From: Heloderma charlesbogerti
Taxonomy: Eukaryota > Chordata > Lepidosauria > Squamata > Helodermatidae
Assembly: GCA_026122225.1 (NCBI GenBank)
Contig: JANEZZ010000728.1
Span: forward strand, 124,001-188,000
Reading direction: 5' to 3'
DNA: 64,000 nucleotides
Each line of letters begins with the position of its first letter. Within the stretch, counting starts at the first letter, position 1. The notes under the pieces are model-generated. The model made no database searches and was not told the origin of the DNA. It saw only the letters and a program-made list of their open reading frames with translations. The translations under genes and the position numbers were made by a program. Positions 52,952-61,713 of the stretch are shown in pieces.

Positions 52952-53320
52952 TAGGGATGTACAAAAGTCACTTACCTTTTCACGAAATTGATTCGCTGTG
53001 AGGGGGAGGCACTCCGTCCCTCCCCCCCGAAATTCTGGCCGGGGGGGAGGCGCTCCATCCCTCCCCCCCGAATCCTGGCTGGCCGGGTGTGCAAATGGCG
53101 GCGGCCATAGCCGCCGCCATTTGTGTCCCTGCAGTCCGCCGTGATAGGCTACGTAAATGTTTACGTGGCCTATCACGGCTAAGTAAAAAAAAAACAAAAA
53201 AACCCCGCGTGTACGCAAATGGTGGCGCCCATGGGCGCCGCCATTTGCATTCCTTATTTTGGCATGTGTCGTCTACATAAACATTTACGTAGACTACGGT
53301 GAAAATAAGGGGAACGCAAA
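52952..53320 (-). mobile_element. Nested-palindrome hAT-like element, copy H, truncated
   Basis: Left tip TAGGGATGTACAAAAGTC, then the donor-like complement CACTTACCTTTT (52969-52980), ctccctccc blocks and hairpin modules GCAAATGGCGGCGG (53092-53105), GATAGGCTACGTAAATG (53142-53158), and GTCTACATAAACATTTACGT (53269-53288). The match ends near 53320, 25 bases before the next hAT element, so the other half is missing. Confidence 0.82.
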
Positions 53321-53345
53321 TAGCAGTTGGGTGAGGTGGTAGAGT

Positions 53346-54311
53346 TAGGGATGAGCGAATCAGCAAAACGCGAGCTCGACAAAGTTCTCTAAATTTCATC
53401 TTGAAGCTCGTTCTGACTCAAGTCCATATCAGATTGTGAGCTTTGTTTCTTTCCTTATGCATGAAAATCTGTGCTTATTTTTGTGCATATTTTTCTAAAC
53501 GTATGCCTCAATTGTGCACGTTTGAAATGTATGCATTCTTCTCCTATTGATTCAAGTGTATTTCTGTGCATTTTTCAGAAGTACACATTTTTTCATGCTC
53601 ACTTTTCAAATGTGCTCATGTTGTCTGCAAATCACACTGCCAGCTCAGAAATGTACTGACTTGGACCACAGATTGTATCTGAGTCTGTGTTCAGTCCAGA
53701 AGGTGTGAACTGAGTAAAATTCTGATCAGAAATGAACTGAAATGAATTCCTCATACATCCTTAGGTGTCATGATTCCCTTCGCCCCCACTTCACTTCAGT
53801 GCCCAAGATGAGAGGCTCCAGTCTACAGCTTTTCATCTATTACTTCACAGGGTTATACAGATGCAAATTCTCAGAGAAACTCTCCATCTGCCAGGAATGC
53901 CTTCAGGGGATCCAAATGGAATTTACGGGAGTTGCCCACCATTTGGAGACGGAGGCAGTCTCCCTAGCCTAACTTAAGGTGGGAGGTCCCTCTTTTCTCG
54001 TGAGGCCTCTAAGCACAGCTTCTCATGCAAGGCCAGTCGGGTAGACCGTCTAAGTTCCGCCTCTGCCTTCTCTCTCTTTGCTCTGCGCCTGTGCCTGGCA
54101 TCTATTAGGTCAATCTCCTGTTTGCTGCCTCTCATGGGGGGCAGGTTAGGAGGGACCCTCATGCTCAGCCATCTGGACATTTGTAACCTGAGAAGCAGGC
54201 CTATTCATATCTGGACTAGCCTGGGAAAACACCTCCCCTATGTCTGATGATTCTCCTTCAGAATCTGAACTGCTATCCCACTCCCTGTGCTCAGAAACAC
54301 CCCTGACACCA
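53346..54311. mobile_element. Non-autonomous hAT with a solo LTR at its right tip
   Basis: Left tip TAGGGATGAGCGAATC, right tip ATACATCCTTA (to 53763). The left target copy GGTAGAGT (53338-53345) has its partner GGTAGAAT only at 54312-54319, on the far side of the LTR. So the LTR inserted exactly at the element/flank junction. The interior has mirrored TTTGTGCATATTTTTC-type motifs. Confidence 0.82.
53766..54308 (-). mobile_element. Solo LTR (gypsy-like), copy 2
   Basis: Minus strand from TGTCAGGGGTGTTTC to ATCATGACA. Flanks TTAGG (53761-53765) and CCAGG (54309-54313) are consistent with a 5-bp duplication of YYAGG. It aligns end to end with 23481-24050. A coding-like stretch on the minus strand has words SSSDSEGE, SPDMNRPASQV, then LIDARHRRRAKREK and RRSTRLALHEKL. 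Confidence 0.85.
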
Positions 54312-54319
54312 GGTAGAAT

Positions 54320-57244
54320 GAGCCAAATAGGAAGACAGACTGGTCAACAATGAAATGCCCAGTGGCCAGAGGTCCAGGAGTCAGGTTTGTACATCAAGAA
54401 CTTATATTCAGGTACCAATTGCTTTATATTGGGAAACTACCAATAGCTGCCTGTCCTGCTGATGTTGGGTTGTAGCTCTCATGGCTTGTTGCTCTGCCCC
54501 ATGCACCTATTATTCACACATACTCACAGCTCCCATTCCTTTACTTCTAATCACCAGTGAAGAACTGCCCACTGTCAAACTCCATTTATTACTAGTGCTG
54601 ATTATGAACAGGATATCAGGACTTCTGACTTACTTTTAATGCAGTGGTACTATATGCTTCCCCTCCACATACCCACACACCCAGATAGGAGCAATATAAG
54701 AATATATCTACCAAAGAAGGAGAAGGTAAATGGAGCTAAGAAGAAATAACCACCAGAGGAACAAAAGTATGCCAAACAGCATCAAAACAATGAGAAGATT
54801 TGAAAAATGTTTGAAAATAAGAAACACTTTTTGACCCTTGCAAAAACAAATGCAAAACTAGGTACATACATTCAGTTCAGCCAGGCATTTTGTAACATGG
54901 TCATCTGCCCTCTAGTCTGGTTCTCCTTTCTGCACGAGCTAGAACTCAGCACCATCTGGTTGCATTACATCTGGTGATGTAGAGCTAAATTTTGATGCAC
55001 ATCATGATATCATAGCCAAGCCCCCCACATCATAGCCAAGCACCCCAAGGAGAGTCCAAAAATTCAGGCAGCCTGGTTGACCCATATCAACAAAGCAATT
55101 CCAGAAATTTTCATCTCCACCGGGAGCAGATCTTTTGTAAAGCTAATGGTCTTAATTGCCCATTTGAGACCAAGCCACCTCCCAAATACTTTGCATTACA
55201 AAGGGATAGCTCACAGCAATATACTGTTGCTGGGAAAATCCATGTCTCCCCCGCACCCACCCACCTGCTTCTGTGAAGATTGCAGCTAAGCTCAGTGGGA
55301 ACAGGGAAATCTGAGGAGGTGGCAGAAAATGTCATCGTCCCTGCTATTCAAAAGGTCCCGACACTTCAGCCCTGTGAACCTGGCTCCACTATGCCACGGA
55401 TTACTGCTCTGGATGACTTGCAATGGACTCAGAGAAGCAGCTCCTACTAAAATGAATGCAAATGTGCATGGTAAATGGCTACTCTGCTGTTTTTCATGTT
55501 ATGTTGTAGCCTGGGGCACCTCAACACAATGATAAGCAAAGAAACAAAACTGTGCTAATTCTGTGGCAGGGTCTTCCCTCACGTAAAGAGCTTCAGCCTG
55601 TTTCCGATTTGCAAAGGGACTGGCACATTTTAATCCTCACCTTTCCTTGTGACTGATTTTTTTTTATCCATTTAGTCAAGTTGGGTAGTGAAGCACCCCC
55701 CCCCCAAATGTCGTAGCATTGCGACAAAGAACATTTGCATAGCTCAAGCAGACACAGACATGCATACAAGGGACACGCATTGCTGCAGTTTTCTGGGAGA
55801 GTGATAAAGAGAGGAAAAAATGGCTGACTTGGAGGGGAAGGTTTCTTGCTGGCTTAAATGGAACAATGCCAGAATCATCCTAATTAGAGATAACAGCAGG
55901 CTCTAATTCCCAATTTCTCTTTGAATTGTTATGCCATGTTCCCCCTGTGAGCAGGTCTGAGTCATTTCTGGTTTACTGTGTGTCTGTGGGGGTATCTGTT
56001 CTTTAAAAGGATCTCTTCTATCAGACCCGCATCTCTTTGACAAATCAGTGCCCCCCTCGCCCTTTCTTTATGTTGTGTTCTCCTTTTTAAAACACAGCTC
56101 ATTGGTCACAGTCCAACACAGAATTAAGCATGCTTTAGCCCACTGATTTCAATTGACATAAGCACGCTGACCTGGAATGTGGCCAGTCCGTTTTTAAAAA
56201 GACTGTTTGCATTTTGTGCAATAATGCATTATTGAATGCTACAGAATGGAAATGGGATATCTCAGCTGCTCTGATTTTTGATGATTTGGGGCAAAATATA
56301 GTTGTCCTCTGCTTTCTAAATTATATCCTCATTGCATTACTTTGTTGTTCAAACAGATTCATTGAATACTAGCCTAAGCCTTAGGTGTTTGGTGGGCATA
56401 CATCAGACAATTAGCTCAACCGTGTTCAACATCCTAATTTATTCAGGCTACAAGCAGTGAAACTGTTTTACAGCCACACAGGCTCCGTAATTCTTGAGAC
56501 CAGCTTCTCTTCTCTCGCCCGCCTTTTCCTTGTGACTGTTTAATGACTGTTAAATTGCTGCATTTCTGTTTCATTTATGCTGTGTAGCTCCTGGAACATC
56601 TGAAACTGGGATTCTACACCCCCCTACTGGAAGGACTGATTTTAAAATGAATGTAGTTTCATGCTGAAAGCACATCTGTATTATTATGCATTTAGATAAA
56701 TAACATAGGTGGCAGTGTAAAAAAAATGTGATCATCGTGGCATATTAGTATGAAATGCTTCTGTATTAAATTCAAATCAATATTTTAAAATGCTTCCAAA
56801 TGTATGGAGAAAAATATTCATCAGGTAACCAAAATTCATTTTCTGTGCATTCATACAATGCATATGCAGAGGCTGTCTAAAATCCAAGATTCCTGTAAGA
56901 CAGGAGCCCTATTGAGACATTCCGGAAGCGTATTGCTTCTGCACACAAGGAGGGGGAGCGTGCTTGCCCCTCTATCATTGCACTCATTGCACCATGCAGA
57001 GGGTGACTTTGTGAAGAGAAGAGCCTCCTCTCTCCATGGGAGCTCTCCAGGTGATCCGGAACACTGATTATCTAGCATTGCAGATCGTGAAGTCCCCATG
57101 GATAGTGAAGTCTCTCCCCTTCACAAAAGTCTCCCCCCATGTGTAGAGGGTGATAAATCTGTTGATGGAGATGGGCGGTGCTAATCTGTTCCCTTTCTTC
57201 TCATATTGAAGCAACATGTTTCAGGAATACCTCAACAGGGCTAG
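54320..57244. other. Longest repeat-poor stretch of the window
   Basis: No gene or interspersed repeat recognised, apart from a MITE-like phrase at 56110-56190 (cccactgatttcaattgaca). 55550-56620 has TAATTAGAG, TCTTTGAATTGTTATG and similar words without transposon signatures, a candidate for conserved regulatory DNA. Needs comparative alignment. Frames at 55077-55532 show no domain. Confidence 0.42.
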
Positions 57245-57565
57245 GGTTATTTATTTGTTTGTTTGTTTGCTTATTTATTTCATTTTATTTCTGTACTGCC
57301 CAATAGCCAAAGCTGTCTGGGCAGTTCACAACAATTCCCAAAAATTTCAAACCACAAATACATGATAATAAAACAGAGTACAAACTTTTTTAACATACAA
57401 AACTTAAAACAATTTAAACAGCTAAAAACCATTTCAGCAAACCATTTCAATACTAGACCTCTTCAAGACAGCTGGTATGAATGGCCTATCATATGCCATT
57501 CAGTGCCTGGGAGGAGAGGGCAGTCTTAACCTGGCACTGAAAAGATGACAGCGTTGGTGCCAGGC
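57245..57565 (-). mobile_element. L2/CR1-like LINE 3' end
   Basis: Plus strand opens with 'atttatttgtttgtttg', then 'ctgcccaatagccaaagct' and later 'tggtgccaggcgagcatc', the reverse of 25379-25762. Confidence 0.72.
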
Positions 57566-57569
57566 GAGC

Positions 57570-57880
57570 ATCAGCAGGGTTGTCGGACCTGTCTCAGTCC
57601 GAGGGCTAAATCCAATTTCGGAGACTTCTTGGTGGCTGCATTCCAGTGGTGGGCAGGGCCAAAGGCAAAGGGGGCAGGGCCAAAATGCCAACATAGTTTA
57701 ACTCAAAGGTCTTACTGCTAATAACTAGGCCTTAGGAGAAGCATTTAAAACTTTTAGAATGGTGGGGAGGAGGAACCACGCAAAAGCCAGAAACCACCAA
57801 AGAATCAGTGGTCAGGGAAAGTTCATGAGGCATGGAGAAAGGGGGATGTCCATCTGGGAAATCCCGAAGAGCCAGATTGG
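57570..57880 (-). mobile_element. hAT-like non-autonomous element
   Basis: The reverse complement carries 'gcccaccactggaatgcagc' and 'gtttaaactatg'-like blocks in the order seen at 42650-42998. Borders are approximate. Confidence 0.55.
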
Positions 57881-58838
57881 GGCCCCATTCAGTTTGGATT
57901 CAGATTTTCTTTCTCTCTCTGGGGCCTGACCCCCTTTTCAGATGCTGCCTGCTTCTGCCAGGATTTGGAGACGTTCTGCTGGACTTTCTCCTTGCAGCAA
58001 TGTTACTGTTTCCCCTGCAGAATTTCCTTCATTTCTGTTGCTCTACTGGGAGGACATAGAAGACCTCCAGGTTTATGGGTTGTGTGAATACAATTTGCAT
58101 GCCATGGGTTCAGGACAGGTTTGCCACATGCTGTTTTTTCATGCTGTTAAAATAAAAGCAGCAAGAAAAGGCAGACTTCCTTCTGATAGGGATCACCAAT
58201 AGAAATGTACTTTTTCTAGTGAGTAGCAGGGATGGCCTCAGCTCCATTTAATCCTCCAGTGCTACAAGCTACCTTATTAATGTTTATTCCTGGTCCAAAA
58301 TGATGAGAAAAAGCACTGTTTCCAGTACAGATTTATTCTCCTTATTTATGTATTGTCTTGATGCTGCTGAACACACACATAGCATTAAAAAAATGGTAAG
58401 ACTGAAGGTAAATAATTAAGCTAGTCTCACTGGGAAACATCTAAATCTTGTTTTTATTCTTCATGAAACTTGCATAGCTTTTGTACTGTCAGAGTGGCTG
58501 CATTTTTCCTGACTAATGAATATCACTGAATATTAACTATATTGTTCAGAAATTGTGGCATTAGAGGACACCTGTAATGCCTCCTTCGGAAGGAACTTCT
58601 AAATATAATTAAAAGAAAACATCTCCTAATGTTAGGAAGGGAAGCACATGAAGTCACACCTGCCCCGAAAGGCCTGCCCCATATGTGTGCAGCATGTGCT
58701 TCCTTTGTGGTATTATGTGCTGGTTTCATGATGAAGCTGCCATTTCTGGCTTGAACTGCAATGTGCTGTTCCCAGACATCCTTTCCCTGAGCCCAGTACA
58801 AACTTGTAAGGGGGCACAGTCCTGCCCTTCTTCCAGCC
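57881..58838. other. No recognised feature
   Basis: Unique-looking sequence, no exon recognised. Confidence 0.42.
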
Positions 58839-59123
58839 TAGGGTGGCCACTTGTGCATTGCCAAAAAAGAGGAAATCCATCACCAAAAAAGAGGACAGAA
58901 GAGGGCACATAACACAGTTTTGATAAAATGTGCACATATTAGGGCCAAAGCACACATTACTGTCAATCTGTGTCTAGCAGCCACTTTATTTTTACTTTAG
59001 AGTAGACACTGGCACCCTGATCCAGATATTAAAAGCCACTTACCCCCTGTACTAGGGTCCTGATCCAGATCCAAGTCCCTGCACCTACTCTAGAGTTAGA
59101 ATTTAAATAAAAGATGTAGCTGC

Positions 59124-59573
59124 TTTGTTGTTGTTGTTCAGTCGTTCAGTCGTGTCCGACTCTTCGTGACCCCATGGACCATAGCACGCCAGGCCTTCCT
59201 GTCCTGCGCTCTCTCCTGGAGCATGCTCAAGTTCATATTCATTGCATCCGTGATGCTATCTAGCCATCTCATCCTCTGCCGTCCCCTTCTCCTTTTGCCT
59301 TCAGTCCTTCCCAGCATCAGGGTCTTTTCCAGGGAGTTTTCTCTTCGCATTAGGTGGCCAAAATATTGGAGCTTCAGCTTCATTATCTGTCCTTCCAATG
59401 AGCACTCAGGGTTGATTTCCTTTAGGATGGACTGATTTGACCTCCTTGCAGTCCAGGGGACTCGTAAGAGTCTTCTCCAGCACCACAGTTCGAAAGCATC
59501 AATTCTTCGGCGCTCAGCCTTCCTTATAGTCCAGCTCTCACAGCCATACATTACTACTGGGAAAACCATAGCT
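59124..59573 (-). pseudogene. BovB LINE 3' end with RT C-terminus
   Basis: Tail (GTT)n at 59124, then a minus-strand open frame to 59569 with YGCESWTIRKAERRRIDAFE, WTARRSNQSILKEI, FGHLMRRENSLEKTLMLG and KAWRAMVHGVTKSRTRLND: the C-terminal part of the BovB polyprotein, uninterrupted over 143 codons. 5'-truncated before the RT catalytic box. Confidence 0.94.
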
Positions 59574-59607
59574 TATCTGTTTTGGCTCTTAGTCTATATG
59601 TATCAAT

Positions 59608-59709
59608 GAACTTGAGCACACTCCGGGAAAGAGCGGAGGACAGGAAGGCCTGGTGTGCTATGGTCCATGGGGTCACGAAGAGTCAGACACGACTTAACAA
59701 CAACAACAA
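59608..59709 (+). mobile_element. BovB LINE 3' end, inverted relative to its neighbour
   Basis: About 100 bp: LSTLRERAEDRKAW, VHGVTKSQTRLNN and an (AAC)n tail. The target-site duplication CTATATGTATCAAT is at 59594-59607 and 59710-59723. The same 14-mer occurs a third time at 59741-59754, after a second small AAC tail. Confidence 0.9.
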
Positions 59710-60099
59710 CTATATGTATCAATATGAACAACAACAACAACTATATGTATCAATGCAAATTTAGAAATAATTACTAGAATCTAATATACCTCACCATAGT
59801 GGGGGAATAGTGCAACCAGGTGACCTGTGTGCCTGCTCAGCCCTGCTGTCCAGGTGCTAACTTTTGATGGGCATCTTCAAAGTCACTGCTCTCCTTTCTT
59901 ATGGCTCCTTAGCTTTTAACTAGCCCATCAAACAGCGGACACCTTCAAATGGCCTCTGACAGTTTTTTCAAATAAAGGACTGGCTTCTGTAAAGTAGGAC
60001 ACCTGGCCACCCTGATTTCCCTTGTTTGTTTTGAAAAATTGTCCCCCAAAAGGCCTTCTGTTTTGAAAAAAACTAGCAGATTGGTTGGTGTCCTTTATT

Positions 60100-60150
60100 T
60101 ATTTATTTATTACATTTCTATACTCCCCAATAGCCGTGGTTCACAAAAAT
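60100..60150 (-). mobile_element. LINE tail fragment (L2/CR1-like)
   Basis: 'tatttatttatttattacat' then 'ccccaatagccgtggttcac'; only the very 3' end is present. Confidence 0.66.
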
Positions 60151-60657
60151 TAGCTTCTCTCTGTCTCTCTGTTTAAGTTCCTTATACTTAAGTTCCGTTT
60201 AAGGATGGACGTACAGTTGCATTTGCAATACAGCCATTCTTTAATTATAATTATACTTCCAGGGAGTCTTTTGTAGAATTATATTTCTATGAAAAATAAA
60301 AAACCACTATATTTCACAGAAAGCTAACAAAAAAGAAATCTGAAGGCATTTTTCTAAATGTATCGCTGTTAGGAATGTTAGTTAGTGTAAATCTCACCTC
60401 TGCAGTGCTTTGATTCTGTTCATCCTATTTTATCATCTTATCATTGAGGATTTATAAATTTTTAAGATTGATAGAGAGGAATATATTGAAGTGACTATTA
60501 TTTATGACTTCAATCTCTAACAAATTCCTCACATTTGATATTTTCCACATTTGATTAATTTTGTTGTTAACTGAATTAGTTGCCGAATTAACTGTTACGG
60601 TTGTTCTAAATTGAATGGAAACAGGTCCTACAACTGGGAAATCCTGTATTCTTTATG

Positions 60658-61357
60658 ATGGGTAGGAAGGATAAAAAAATAGAAAGGAATGAAGATGAAG
60701 CAGGAACATCTAGTTCATAGAAGAGGAAATCAAAGCACTCATAACTAAATAATTTGAAGAATTTGAAGTATGTGCAATAGAAAAAGTTAAGGAAACTGAG
60801 CAAACACTATTGAAAAAGACAGAATAAAAACAGAAAGAGGGAGAAGTATTACTAACAAATCTGATTAAAGAACGCGATAAAGAAGTATTATCTAAAATAA
60901 GTGAGATATCTACCACAGTCAAGGGTTTGCAACAATATTTTGTAGATACAGAAAAAACATGAAAAGTCATAATGAAGAACTTGTATTAAAAAAACAAACA
61001 AGCTATCAGAAAGGATTCCTTCAGGAAATAGCTGCTGAACAACATGATTCTAAAACTGAAATAGTTAGATTAAGAATAGGAATGGAACAATTAGATTATG
61101 AGACGTGGAAATGTAACCTGAAACTTAGAGGAATAAAAGAAGGTCTAGAAGGACAAAATCTTACTAATTCCTTAGAGGAATGCATAAAAGAATTTCTTGA
61201 ACCAGATATTTGCTATGCAACAGAAATAGAATCAGCCTATAGAATTAACTCAGTTTATGCAATCCATAATAAATTACCTTGGGACATTTTTGTTAAATTA
61301 CCAGTCTTAAAACCAAAGAAGCCATACAAAAAAAGATCTGGTTGGGAACCCTCTTGA
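60658..61357 (+). pseudogene. L1 ORF1 protein, broken
   Basis: An ATG at 60658 (or 60655) opens GRKDKKIERNEDEAG and stops at 60720. The frame is picked up again at 60959-61357. The middle is coiled-coil-like (rich in K, E, Q, L). It is followed by NLKLRGIKEGLEGQN, which looks like the start of the RRM domain of L1 ORF1p (nucleic-acid chaperone that coats L1 RNA). The family match is by motif and position just before ORF2. The last part, LPWDIFVKLP, fits the RRM end. Several frameshifts. Confidence 0.75.
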
Positions 61358-61713
61358 AAACTGAAGACAAAGAGATTCAGGTTCTCTCTGATCTATACCC
61401 TGAGATAGTGGAAAAAAAAGAAAGACCTGAAGTTTCAGACAATATGTTTACAAGAAAGGAAAATTAAATATTGTTGGGGAATCCCATTTAAATAAATGTT
61501 TGGATGGGAAAGGAGTGGGTTATAGTGCAGTCAGTGGAAGAAGCAAAACAACTTTTAGAGATATTAGGGATTTACCAACAGCTTCTGTAAACTCCTCACA
61601 GTTTGACTGTTTCTCCCTGCTTGGTTTCCTATTCAACATTGTTAACATACTGATATTTTTTCTTGTTTTTTCTTGTTTCTCTTTTTTCCCCTCTGTCTTT
61701 TTAGTAATAAAAA

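Larger units (their letters stand above)
58839..60014. mobile_element. Non-autonomous hAT containing a MITE and two BovB ends
   Basis: Left tip TAGGGTGGCCACTTGTGC and right tip ACCTGGCCACCCTG. Comparison with the uninterrupted relative at 51951-52347 shows that the block from about 58940 to 59740 is inserted: a TTAGGGCCAAAG-type MITE (58940-59123), a minus-strand BovB end, and a plus-strand BovB end. The element resumes at 'gcaaatttagaaataatta' (59755). Confidence 0.8.

Noticed and set aside
4729..53320. CRISPR array or tandem satellite as an explanation for the repeated hairpin modules
   Set aside because: Modules are inverted rather than direct repeats, have no regular unique spacers, sit inside elements with transposon tips and target duplications, and the host is a vertebrate.
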